DNA of 64,000 nucleotides from Bacillus sp. ISL-18 (GTDB taxonomy: Bacteria; Bacillota; Bacilli; Bacillales; Cytobacillaceae), in the NCBI RefSeq assembly GCF_018613415.1, contig NZ_JAGGQG010000019.1, forward strand, positions 179,127-243,126, in the 5' to 3' direction. A program made the position numbers and the translations under genes. The stretch's first letter is position 1; the number at the start of each line of letters is the position of its first letter. Positions 1-7,068 of this stretch are shown in pieces. The notes below the pieces were generated by a model that saw only the letters and a program-made list of their open reading frames with translations, ran no database searches and was not told where the DNA came from.

Positions 1-350
1 AATTCCGCTTTCGCGCCAATCGTGGTAAAGCCATCGCCTCTGTCTTTCTTTTTTAGCTGCTGTGGTGAACGGGTAATCGAATAGACTTTGTTACGAAGGG
101 AAAAGTCCAGAGAAACCTCTGTTAACATCTCTTCCGTTGCAAATTGGCTGCGGAGTTCGGGCCCATTTCGGTCTTCCCCGCTGGCTTTTCCATAAATGGC
201 ATAACTAATCGCGTCAAAAATGGTGGTTTTTCCCGCACCCGTTTTTCCGGAGATGACAAACATGGTGCGGTTTCCAAGCTGGTTAAAATCAATTTCCTCT
301 TTGCCTGCATATGGACCAAATGCCTGCATGGTCAATTTCAAAGGTTTCAT
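1..350 (-). CDS. sbcC: Nuclease SbcCD subunit C, N-terminal part (cut by window edge)
   Basis: The first 116 residues are visible and the gene continues past position 1. They hold the ABC/SMC-type ATPase head start, with a Walker A motif GKTGAGKTT near residue 35 preceded by the usual LTMQAFGPYAG opening of SbcC. SbcC is the ATPase and coiled-coil partner of SbcD in the nuclease that opens hairpins and palindromes and trims DNA ends. The start ATG overlaps the sbcD stop as ATGA, so the pair is translationally coupled. Family identity is firm; nothing can be said about the coiled coil or zinc hook, which lie outside the window. Confidence 0.93.
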   Translation of the reverse strand, partial: MKPLKLTMQAFGPYAGKEEIDFNQLGNRTMFVISGKTGAGKTTIFDAISYAIYGKASGEDRNGPELRSQFATEEMLTEVSLDFSLRNKVYSITRSPQQLKKKDRGDGFTTIGAKAE

Positions 351-1492
351 CTATTTCCCTCCTCTCGTAATACCTTTTCAATGATCTCGGTCATTACGGC
401 TCTTTTTTTCGTTGTGAATTCAGAGGTTGTCATATCTGTATAAAATTGTTCGAACAATTCAAGCTCAGACTTTTTCTCACTTTTTAGAGCCATGTAGGAT
501 TGTTTTTTCTTGCTGTCTGTCAGCTCAATCTTTTTTTCCAGATGAAGAACATTCGGATAAACCTGACGCAATTTATTAATCGGATCGAGCAAGGCCCCTT
601 GATCCAACAGGGTAATTTTTAAATAATCATCCACTCGTTCATTAGCATAAAAATTAGGGTCAAGTAATTCCTCGATATGCCCTTCAATTTCCCGCATGTC
701 ATGTTTTGGTGTAAGTGAGCGGTAACGGTGAGTGAAATCTCCTTTTTCGTCCATTTCAATGATTGATATCGATTTTCTTTGCTTTGATTCGGAAAACGAA
801 TACTTTAAGAGAGACCCTGAATACTTTACGTTCTCGTGGTTAATAGCATCCGGACTATGGAGATGTCCAAGAGCTGTATAAGAAAAAGGGGCGAATAATT
901 CGGCTCCGACACAGCCTGAACCGCCAACAGATAAGATCCGTTCAGAATCTGAAGTTTGGCCGCCTAGAACAAAGGCATGTCCTACTAAAACGTTTGGTTC
1001 ATTCGGGTTCAAGGTCTCTTCTATTTTTCCAATAAGGGCCTTCATCGCCTCTTGATGGGAATGAATGGAATCATTGTCAAGCAGCTGTCGAACAACGCCC
1101 GGCTCTGCATAAGGAACAAGGTAAAAATTAACTCCATTAATCTGAAAGGGCTTGAAGTTAGTTGAAAGTTTACCGGTCAGATAGAATTGACTATGTTTAT
1201 ACCATGAACTGCCGAAGGAAAGCCGCTCTGCACTGTCATGGTTCCCAGCAATTGCGACAACAGGTGTTTTTAGCTCAACATTTATTTTAAAAAGAATTTC
1301 ATCTAATAACTCAACCGCATCAGTCGGCGGCACAGACCGGTCATAAAGGTCACCCGCAATTACAACCGCATCCGGCTTCTCTTCTTCCACGATCGATACA
1401 AATTGTTCAAGTGCAGCACGTTGATTTTCCGTCATATAGACACCGTGGACTAATTTACCTAGATGCCAATCAGCGGTGTGAATAAATTTCAT
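347..1492 (-). CDS. sbcD: Nuclease SbcCD subunit D (exonuclease)
   Basis: A metallophosphoesterase of about 381 residues. The metal-binding motifs are HTADWHLG at the N-terminus, GDLYDRSVP near residue 50, GNHD near 85, and GHAF and GHLH further on, in the Mre11/SbcD order. It supplies the Mn-dependent nuclease activity of the SbcCD complex in DNA repair. I take the internal ATG giving MKFIHTADWH as the start, because GAGGTGA lies 5 to 6 nt upstream; the longer frame adds six residues without a ribosome site. The TGA stop overlaps the sbcC start. Confidence 0.95.
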   Translation of the reverse strand: MKFIHTADWHLGKLVHGVYMTENQRAALEQFVSIVEEEKPDAVVIAGDLYDRSVPPTDAVELLDEILFKINVELKTPVVAIAGNHDSAERLSFGSSWYKHSQFYLTGKLSTNFKPFQINGVNFYLVPYAEPGVVRQLLDNDSIHSHQEAMKALIGKIEETLNPNEPNVLVGHAFVLGGQTSDSERILSVGGSGCVGAELFAPFSYTALGHLHSPDAINHENVKYSGSLLKYSFSESKQRKSISIIEMDEKGDFTHRYRSLTPKHDMREIEGHIEELLDPNFYANERVDDYLKITLLDQGALLDPINKLRQVYPNVLHLEKKIELTDSKKKQSYMALKSEKKSELELFEQFYTDMTTSEFTTKKRAVMTEIIEKVLREEGNR

Positions 1493-1575
1493 TTTGGTCA
1501 CCTCTTGCATATTTGAATACTTCTATTATAGCAAAATACCAATTGGAATGAGCTTGGAAATCACTTGTATTTGGA

Positions 1576-1612
1576 CAATAAAAAACAGCCTGGACGTTTG
1601 TCTCAGACTGTT
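1576..1612 (-). terminator. Rho-independent terminator of the cold-shock gene
   Basis: A stem of the type AACAG.CTG.AC / GT.CAG.CTGTT with a GTTT-type loop, followed on the minus strand by TTTTATT. It lies just past the csp stop codon. Confidence 0.8.
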
Positions 1613-1634
1613 GAGATTGTAGTTTTTGGTAGGA

Positions 1635-1835
1635 TTACTTCTTTGTTACGTTAGCAGCTTGTGGTCCACGAGCTCCTTCAACAACTTCGAAAGATACTTC
1701 TTGACCTTCTTCTAATGTTTTGAAACCTTCTGTTTGAATGGCAGAATAGTGAACGAATACGTCGTTTCCATCTTCTGCTTCGATGAATCCAAAACCTTTT
1801 TCTGAGTTAAACCATTTTACTTTACCGTTTTTCAT
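1635..1835 (-). CDS. Cold-shock protein, CspA/CspB family
   Basis: A 66-residue single cold-shock domain with RNP1 (KGFGFIE) and RNP2 (VFVHYSAI). It binds single-stranded RNA/DNA and acts as an RNA chaperone. AGGAGG lies 8 nt before the ATG. It is a single-gene transcript with its own promoter, about 150-nt leader and terminator. Bacillus genomes carry several paralogues (CspB, CspC, CspD), and the sequence alone does not settle which this is. Length and motifs are complete. Confidence 0.95.
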   Translation of the reverse strand: MKNGKVKWFNSEKGFGFIEAEDGNDVFVHYSAIQTEGFKTLEEGQEVSFEVVEGARGPQAANVTKK

Positions 1836-2020
1836 GTAAAAAAATCCTCCTATTGGCTACCAATTAAGCCATGTGTAAAATTCACCAAAGTACAACGTGA
1901 TAGCTTTACTTTCATTTCCTCATCCAAACATCAGTTAAAACTTTGAACAAGCTGTAACATAAATCTAATCTCGTGTTCAACGGCTGTCTAAAATTTATCA
2001 TTTCTATTAAAATATGTCAA
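1836..2020 (-). promoter_or_regulatory. Promoter and long 5' leader of the cold-shock gene
   Basis: On the minus strand TTGACA (2015-2020) and TAAATT (1992-1997) are spaced 17 bp, a good sigma-A promoter. Transcription would start near 1985, leaving an untranslated leader of about 150 nt. Long structured leaders are usual for csp genes, where they control translation and stability at low temperature. The rest of the gap up to 2189 shows nothing clear. Confidence 0.6.
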
Positions 2021-2170
2021 GAAAGGGCTTTATGACACAGTTCTACACGGTTCTGCAAATCTCTATATCTATCTATTTCATTCTACCTTCCAATAAGTCG
2101 CAGCAAACAAGTTTTGTCGTATTTTGAAGAAAAATAGTTAGGCGGTCATAATGAATTTCTGTCTCCTTCC

Positions 2171-2205
2171 ATAAAAATAGCCGAAGACATTAAATCTTCG
2201 GCTGT
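2171..2205 (-). terminator. Terminator overlapping the ArsR-family stop codon
   Basis: AGCCGAAGA / TCTTCGGCT stem around a short loop that contains the TAA stop of the regulator gene, followed on the minus strand by ATTTTTAT. Confidence 0.8.
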
Positions 2206-2546
2206 GGCAGGACTTCTTCTTCCTCTTCCTTAAACTTATCGAGGATCGTAATCGTATCGACTAAATGATTATTAAAAATTTGGCGGGCAACGGCCAGCAG
2301 TTCAATAATCATCGGATCCTTCAATGTATAAATGACCTTATTTCCTTCCTTTGTACCTGAAACAATATTTTTCGCTCGTAAAATGGTCAGCTGCTGTGAG
2401 ACAGCAGAACCTTCGCTGCCAACAAGGGTTTGAATTTCATTAACATTCTTATCCCCTTCTGCCAACAGCTCCAAAATACGGATTCTTAATGGATGGGCAA
2501 GTGCCTTAAAAAATTCTGCTTTAAATTGCTGCATTTCTAAATTCAA
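2190..2546 (-). CDS. ArsR/SmtB-family transcriptional regulator
   Basis: A 118-residue winged-helix repressor. The HTH region spans about residues 12-80 (ALAHPLRIRILELLAEGDKNVNEI, then GSAVSQQLTILRAKNIV). No paired cysteines of the arsenic/cadmium type are visible, so the ligand is unknown. An acidic tail (KFKEEEEEVL) ends the protein. AGGAAG lies upstream of the start. It sits directly downstream of a sulP-family transporter remnant on the same strand, an arrangement suggesting the two were once one operon, with the regulator controlling anion uptake. The target of the surviving regulator is therefore uncertain. Confidence 0.85.
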   Translation of the reverse strand: MNLEMQQFKAEFFKALAHPLRIRILELLAEGDKNVNEIQTLVGSEGSAVSQQLTILRAKNIVSGTKEGNKVIYTLKDPMIIELLAVARQIFNNHLVDTITILDKFKEEEEEVLPQPKI

Positions 2547-2564
2547 ATCATCACTTCCTCTAAT

Positions 2565-2851
2565 CTAAAAGGTGGCTGTTAATTTTGCCCGATTTTCCAC
2601 AACCTCTTTTGCTGACAGTTGTTTACATTCTCTAAAAGCAAAATGCTTGCAGCCAAGGCATTTATTTTCATTTATCTGTGATAATCCATATTGAATGGCA
2701 TCCCCTGTATGTTCAAAAAAATGGTCCAGCCCATGGAGTCTAAGTGAACAAATCCCAAAGGAATTGCAATCACACCAACAATTAAACCTGAAAGCAAATC
2801 CTTTTGAAAACTTCCTACTGAATAATGTTGGAAGCTCTTGTCAATAAACAT
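2565..2851 (-). pseudogene. SulP-family anion transporter remnant (only both ends left)
   Basis: From an ATG at 2851 (AGAAGGA upstream) the frame reads a SulP start: SFQKDLLSGLIVGVIAIPLG. After PLG it diverges and stops at about 2672. In another frame from about 2755, the DNA encodes HGLDHFFEHTGDAIQYGLS and then a cysteine-containing tail ending at 2565, which looks like the C-terminal STAS-domain end of the same family. SulP proteins are usually 480 residues or more, so the whole membrane core (well over 1 kb) is missing at a junction near 2755-2765, with a frame change. Transport function is surely lost. Confidence 0.8.
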
Positions 2852-2948
2852 AGTAATCCTTCTTATCACATTATTTTAGTATATCTGATTATTTGAATAT
2901 ATAGGAATACAAAGTAATATTCAAGTAGTTTACTTAAAAAAGTTTTAC

Positions 2949-2978
2949 TTGTTAACTGAGTTATTATCGTGTTATAAT
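2949..2978 (+). promoter_or_regulatory. Sigma-A promoter, extended -10, of the orphan RNA
   Basis: TTGTTA (2949-2954), 18-bp spacer, TATAAT (2973-2978), with TG one base before the -10. It points into the structured-RNA unit and away from the sulP remnant. Confidence 0.65.
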
Positions 2979-2984
2979 GATTAA

Positions 2985-3098
2985 GCGATGAGCTGAGTTG
3001 TGTAAGCCGAGAAACATTCCTTTCTGGAGCACACTATGTGGAGTGTGGTTTTTCGCCTCAATACGCAGGAGACGCCTGATTATTCAGGCGTCTTTTTT
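2985..3098 (+). ncRNA. Putative orphan structured small RNA with own terminator
   Basis: About 114 nt between an extended -10 promoter and a strong terminator, with no ORF. AGCCGAGAAAC (3005-3015) pairs with GTTTTTCGCCT (3048-3058), with one mismatch and one wobble. CACACT (3030-3035) pairs with AGTGTG (3042-3047) directly stacked inside it. The 14 nt left between the two 5' arms (3016-3029) is pyrimidine-rich with CCTTTCT, complementary to a Shine-Dalgarno-like AGAAAGG. It ends in GACGCCTGA / TCAGGCGTC (3071-3092) plus six T. I do not recognise it as a known riboswitch or Rfam-type RNA. A trans-acting small RNA is an inference; a leader attenuator for the gene at 3277 is the alternative. Confidence 0.6.
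3071..3098 (+). terminator. Terminator of the orphan RNA
   Basis: Perfect 9-bp stem GACGCCTGA / TCAGGCGTC followed by TTTTTT. The 178 nt after it up to the next gene holds a TATAAT (3230-3235) without a convincing -35 and nothing else clear. Confidence 0.85.
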
Positions 3099-3276
3099 AT
3101 TTGTAAAGCGGTAGCCCACGCACGGTTAACGAAGTCTCCTAGTGTACTATGAACTGGAGCTAGACACTGTTCAAATTACAATTTTCTATTTTGCTTTAAT
3201 TAAAATTAGCACTTTTTCCCTAATTTTTTTATAATAAAGTTAGGCTTATATTTTATTTAAATGTGGAGGGATCCGA

Positions 3277-4065
3277 ATGAATAACCACCAAATCGATTTT
3301 AAGATATATGGCGATGATATGCAGTTTGTTGAGGTCGAACTTGATCCGCAAGAGACGGTTGTGGCGGAAGCGGGAAGCTTTATGATGATGGAAGATGACA
3401 TACATATGGAGACAATATTTGGGGACGGGTCTGGCGGCAGCAGCGGGCTAATGGGCAAATTATTTAGTGCCGGTAAACGGATTATTACGGGCGAGAGTCT
3501 GTTTATGACCACCTTTACCAATACAGGCGTTGGTAAAAAGCATGTTTCCTTTGCATCTCCCTACCCTGGTAAAATCATTCCAATGGATTTAAGTGAACTA
3601 GGCGGCAAAATCATTTGTCAAAAGGATGCCTTTCTAGCAGCCGCTAAAGGGGTTCAAGTAGGGATTGAGTTCCAACGAAAAATGGGTGTCGGCTTTTTCG
3701 GCGGAGAAGGCTTCATCATGCAAAAACTCGAAGGCGACGGCATGTGCTTTGTTCACGCTGGTGGAACAATCGTTCGTAAAGAGCTCCTCCCAGGCCAGTC
3801 TCTTAAAGTAGATACCGGTTGTTTAGTCGCGATGACTAGCAATGTCCAATATGATATCCAGTTTGTAAAAGGGGTTAAGACGGCCTTGTTCGGCGGTGAA
3901 GGTTTGTTCTTTGCAACGTTACGAGGACCTGGTTCTGTTTGGATTCAATCACTGCCATTCAGCAGACTGGCAAGCAGAGTATTTGCTGCTGCACCATCAC
4001 GCGGCGGTGCTAAAGATGAAGGCAGTCTTGCACGAGGAATTTTTGATATGTTTAATGGAGATTAA
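3277..4065 (+). CDS. AIM24/TIGR00266-family protein
   Basis: A 262-residue soluble protein of the TIGR00266/AIM24 beta-helix family. The family features are visible: a long N-terminal segment ending in AGSFMMMEDDIHMET, glycine-rich GDGSGGSSG, then repeated FF.GEGF and LFGGEGLF elements. The molecular role in bacteria is not established; yeast AIM24 affects mitochondrial membrane organisation. AGGGAT-type ribosome site at GTGGAGGG precedes the ATG. It is a single gene with its own terminator. Confidence 0.85.
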   Translation: MNNHQIDFKIYGDDMQFVEVELDPQETVVAEAGSFMMMEDDIHMETIFGDGSGGSSGLMGKLFSAGKRIITGESLFMTTFTNTGVGKKHVSFASPYPGKIIPMDLSELGGKIICQKDAFLAAAKGVQVGIEFQRKMGVGFFGGEGFIMQKLEGDGMCFVHAGGTIVRKELLPGQSLKVDTGCLVAMTSNVQYDIQFVKGVKTALFGGEGLFFATLRGPGSVWIQSLPFSRLASRVFAAAPSRGGAKDEGSLARGIFDMFNGD

Positions 4066-4073
4066 TTTCTCTG

Positions 4074-4102
4074 GCAGGGTCGAAATGGTACCCTGCTTTT
4101 TT
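4074..4102 (+). terminator. Terminator of the AIM24-family gene
   Basis: GCAGGGT / ACCCTGC stem with a 9-nt loop, then TTTTTT. Confidence 0.85.
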
Positions 4103-4137
4103 GTTTTCCATTCGTTCATAAAGCTAAATGAGTGAAT

Positions 4138-4165
4138 GAAAAAAGCATGCATAGTTTATGCATGC
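4138..4165 (-). terminator. Terminator of the DUF4173 gene
   Basis: GCATGCATA / TATGCATGC perfect stem with a 3-nt loop; on the minus strand it is followed by TTTTTTC. Confidence 0.8.
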
Positions 4166-4179
4166 CACGAAACCAAAAA

Positions 4180-5640
4180 CTACTTAATTGGAAGTTCGTT
4201 TAATTTTTCCGAAACTTGTTCTCTTTTTAGATTATAAGATTGCCAAGTATGACTTTCCGCTTGGGATTCGAGTTTTTTATCATGTAATATCTTTTCTAAT
4301 TGAGGGATCGGTTCACCGCGTTCATATAGTTCTACTAATCCGAGCACCCCAGTTGCCGATAATCTACTTAGGTAGTACGCATCAATTTTACCGGTTTCTT
4401 CAAGCCGGTTGATATTTTCCTTTACCACAATTCGGTCCAAATCCATAACGTTTATAGTCGTGTAGTAAATCAATGCCGTAATAAAATAAAAGTGAAACAG
4501 GGACAGTTTTTCCACCCAGATCTTGACCAGTGTATAGGTAAAGATGACAACCAGAAAGATCATAAAGGAATGAACTAAAACTCTTGTGAAGGTAAACCCA
4601 TAGGCTTCCTCATACATTCCTAATCGTAAGAAGGCGGAGCTAAGCATAACTGCGCTCGAAAGAACAAGAATGGTCAGCAACACCTGCCTCATTCTTCTGA
4701 TTCCATTTTTCCCGCTTTCCCCAAACGATAACACCACGATGGTGATTGATAAATTGATTAGCGTCACAAAAAGCAGTTCAAAAAAACCTTTTCTTGCATA
4801 TTCTGCGTAAGTATAATCCCCTTGCAGGCTGCCGCTGAAGAAATATCTAAATTGAACGATTGTAAATAGGATATAAACTAGGTTAATTAAGACCAGGACC
4901 GTTACAGAAATAATCGTGTCAAGCTTTACCGGTGCCTGCCAAACCTGCTGGTTCATAACTTCCATTTGTTTTTTTACTACCACCTGCATCAACCCGAAGA
5001 AAGCACCCATACAAATAAGAATAACGACTAGTCTCATGACCCCTTCTGCATCTACCACTCGAAACAGATCAGGTATCCCCCCCACCATCAGCGCAAACTG
5101 GCTATCGGCTGTCATCAACAGCTGCAATACGACGGCTAGAACAGGTATAGAAATGACAACCCCAATCAAGATCTTTTTCCAAATTAAGAGCTTATGGTCG
5201 TCAACACCGTTCTTTGCGGATTTTCCCAATGAAGCCGTAAAAGCCACATTATATTTTATAGCGCCAATAAGCTTTTTACAGATATAGAGAATAAATGTCG
5301 GCTGGTTCCAACGGAAATGTTTTGGGCTGGTTACTAACACAAGATGAAAGATAACCAATACTGGTATCCCCACGATATTCAAAATGTAAAAAAGGATGTT
5401 TTCATTCAATACATAACCCGCGGATAATAACCAGATGCAGATTAAAACCAGATAGCCTAAGCGTTGGTGGGAAAAGGAAAAACGTCTGTATCTCCAAAAA
5501 AACACCCCATAAAACGCCACGATAAAGATAAGATAAGAAATTCCAATTAAATCTCGGAAAAAAGATTCTTCCGCTAAAACTCCAAGCAGCAAGCATAAAA
5601 ATAAAAACAGCCAATCTTTTTTGTTTACGTTTATTTCCAT
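4180..5640 (-). CDS. DUF4173 (DUF4153-like) multi-pass membrane protein
   Basis: 486 residues with about 10-12 hydrophobic segments; soluble stretches lie near residues 135-150 and in the C-terminal 100 residues. The family is widespread in Firmicutes, often near PadR and HAAS-domain genes, but has no known biochemical role. It lies downstream of the padR-HAAS pair on the same strand but starts after a 73-nt gap. That gap holds the same ATAGAAATTCTAT palindrome seen at the padR promoter, so the same regulator probably controls it. Confidence 0.8.
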   Translation of the reverse strand: MEINVNKKDWLFLFLCLLLGVLAEESFFRDLIGISYLIFIVAFYGVFFWRYRRFSFSHQRLGYLVLICIWLLSAGYVLNENILFYILNIVGIPVLVIFHLVLVTSPKHFRWNQPTFILYICKKLIGAIKYNVAFTASLGKSAKNGVDDHKLLIWKKILIGVVISIPVLAVVLQLLMTADSQFALMVGGIPDLFRVVDAEGVMRLVVILICMGAFFGLMQVVVKKQMEVMNQQVWQAPVKLDTIISVTVLVLINLVYILFTIVQFRYFFSGSLQGDYTYAEYARKGFFELLFVTLINLSITIVVLSFGESGKNGIRRMRQVLLTILVLSSAVMLSSAFLRLGMYEEAYGFTFTRVLVHSFMIFLVVIFTYTLVKIWVEKLSLFHFYFITALIYYTTINVMDLDRIVVKENINRLEETGKIDAYYLSRLSATGVLGLVELYERGEPIPQLEKILHDKKLESQAESHTWQSYNLKREQVSEKLNELPIK

Positions 5641-5660
5641 TGTCTATCACTCACCTTTGT

Positions 5661-5673
5661 ATAGAAATTCTAT
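5661..5673. promoter_or_regulatory. Palindromic operator before the DUF4173 gene
   Basis: ATAGAAATTCTAT, identical to 6710-6722 at the padR promoter. A PadR dimer site is inferred. Confidence 0.55.
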
Positions 5674-5713
5674 ATATATAGTTTTACTGGGTATATAAGC
5701 AAAAAAAAACTGC

Positions 5714-6352
5714 TTATATCGAAGCTTTCCTTCCCCATCGGTACCCCAGCCAACTTACCGGATAAAGAATAATCGTAAAAATGATACAAGCAATAATAAA
5801 GGTTTTTGTTAGAAGCGGTGCGAACCAGGAATGCGGAATAATATCAAATACTGTCAAAATCATCAGTATGATATTTGGAATCAAAGATAATAAGAAAGTT
5901 TTTCTTAAAAGGGTCCGTCCTCCATGTCCAAAGCCCTTGCCAATTTCATACCCAAGTAAGGCCCAGAAAAACAGGTACAAAAAAGCAATTAGGGTTCGAA
6001 CGGATGTTAATTGACTCCAAAGGGCCGTTAACCAGCTCCATTCATAAAGATTATGTGCGAGTGTTATTATACTTCCGCCGCCAAAAAAAACAATGTTTAG
6101 TAATATAAAGAGCCACTTCATATTACTTGGAGTAACCGATAACTCTTCCTGCCACATCGCGGCAATCTCCGCAGGGCTTCCGAGCCTTGAAACAAGTCGG
6201 TCCATCACTTGCTCTTCTGTTGAACAATCAAAAGACTCCAGCAGAATTTCATCAATGTGGGATTCATATTCCAAGAGGATACTCTGCCTCTCTTGATGGC
6301 CGCCAAGCCCTTTATCTAATTGTCTAAGAAAATCATTCTTCGGCCGTTCCAT
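5714..6352 (-). CDS. HAAS-domain (DUF1700-like) membrane protein
   Basis: 212 residues. The N-terminal ~80 residues form an HAAS-type helical domain (FLRQLDKGLGGHQERQSILLEYESHIDEIL, then LVSRLGSPAEIAAMWQEEL), followed by four hydrophobic segments. In Bacillus such proteins are typically encoded directly after a PadR regulator and act with it in envelope responses; the mechanism is not settled. It overlaps padR by 20 nt, so the two are co-translated. Confidence 0.75.
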   Translation of the reverse strand: MERPKNDFLRQLDKGLGGHQERQSILLEYESHIDEILLESFDCSTEEQVMDRLVSRLGSPAEIAAMWQEELSVTPSNMKWLFILLNIVFFGGGSIITLAHNLYEWSWLTALWSQLTSVRTLIAFLYLFFWALLGYEIGKGFGHGGRTLLRKTFLLSLIPNIILMILTVFDIIPHSWFAPLLTKTFIIACIIFTIILYPVSWLGYRWGRKASI

Positions 6353-6680
6353 GTGTTGATCTCCCTATTACCTTGTTCATTACTTTAACGAAATCCTGCC
6401 ATTCACGCGTTTTTTCGCCTAACAAGTCTCTTCCCCCATCGGTGATCCGATAGTACTTACGTGCTGGTCCCTTTTCCTGTTCCACCCAGTAGCATTCAAT
6501 GTATTCCTGTTTTTCAAGTTTATGAAGCGCCGGATATAAAGTGCCTTCCTTTACGCTTAGACCATTGTCACTGCGCTGTTCTAACTCTTTTACTAATTCA
6601 TAGCCGTACATATCGCGCTCATTTAATAATTGCAGAAGGATTAGGGAAGTGCTCCCTTTTACTAATTCACGATTAAACAT
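6333..6680 (-). CDS. PadR-family transcriptional regulator
   Basis: 115 residues with the PadR winged helix: LILLQLLNERDMYGYELVKEL, KEGTLYPALHKLEKQEYIE and EKGPARKYYRITDGGRDLL. PadR proteins are dimeric repressors that usually control their own operon. GGTGAAAAA lies before the ATG. The promoter just upstream carries a palindrome across the -10 box, which fits autorepression. Confidence 0.92.
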   Translation of the reverse strand: MFNRELVKGSTSLILLQLLNERDMYGYELVKELEQRSDNGLSVKEGTLYPALHKLEKQEYIECYWVEQEKGPARKYYRITDGGRDLLGEKTREWQDFVKVMNKVIGRSTHGTAEE

Positions 6681-6690
6681 TTTTTCACCT

Positions 6691-6744
6691 ACCTAGAATT
6701 TTTAGGTACATAGAAATTCTATAGCTATTTTGTTTCTTTGTAAA
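6691..6744 (-). promoter_or_regulatory. padR promoter with overlapping operators
   Basis: On the minus strand TTTACA (6739-6744) and TAGAAT (6716-6721) are spaced 17 bp. The palindrome ATAGAAATTCTAT (6710-6722) covers the -10. A second dyad, ACCTA-N7-TAGGT (6691-6707), lies just downstream near the transcription start. Autoregulation by PadR is inferred. Confidence 0.6.
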
Positions 6745-6763
6745 GTAGGTTTTACCACTTTTT

Positions 6764-6794
6764 CAAAAATAAAAGTGACGAAATGTTCGCCACT
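6764..6794 (-). terminator. Terminator of the small gene at 6805
   Basis: AGTGaCGAA / TTCGcCACT stem; on the minus strand the 3' side is CTTTTATTTTT. Confidence 0.7.
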
Positions 6795-6804
6795 TGTCCA
6801 ATCG

Positions 6805-6978
6805 TTATTTCATTTTTAAATTCTTTTTCTGTCTTTGAATGAATTGATCTCGTTCGCCGCCATCAGATAATTCCTCGGAAAATTCGTGATCAGGTACTTT
6901 CCCGACAAATTCGCCTGTTTTTAACGTCTTCGGTGCTAAATTATTATTGGGGGCGGCCTGTTCATTCCAATCTTTCAT
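6805..6978 (-). CDS. Small hydrophilic protein of unknown function
   Basis: 57 residues, starting at the ATG that has AGAGGTGATTGTT before it; the longer frame up to 7032 has no ribosome site. It is rich in charged and polar residues (LKTGEFVGKVPDHEFSEEL, then QRQKKNLKMK), with no cysteine or membrane segment. I do not recognise the family. It has its own terminator and lies downstream of the rocE strand but is not obviously part of that operon. Confidence 0.65.
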   Translation of the reverse strand: MKDWNEQAAPNNNLAPKTLKTGEFVGKVPDHEFSEELSDGGERDQFIQRQKKNLKMK

Positions 6979-7068
6979 AACAATCACCTCTATCATAGTA
7001 TTCTTTGTTTCAGTTACTTTATCCCAAAACAAAAGCGCATGGACGGATCCAAACGCTTTTGTTTTGAT

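Noticed and set aside
4916..5287. 123-residue plus-strand frame inside the DUF4173 gene
   Set aside because: Antisense shadow of a clear membrane-protein gene, with no ribosome site or family likeness; many similar frames oppose rocA, sbcD, citM and the carboxylase and are left out for the same reason.
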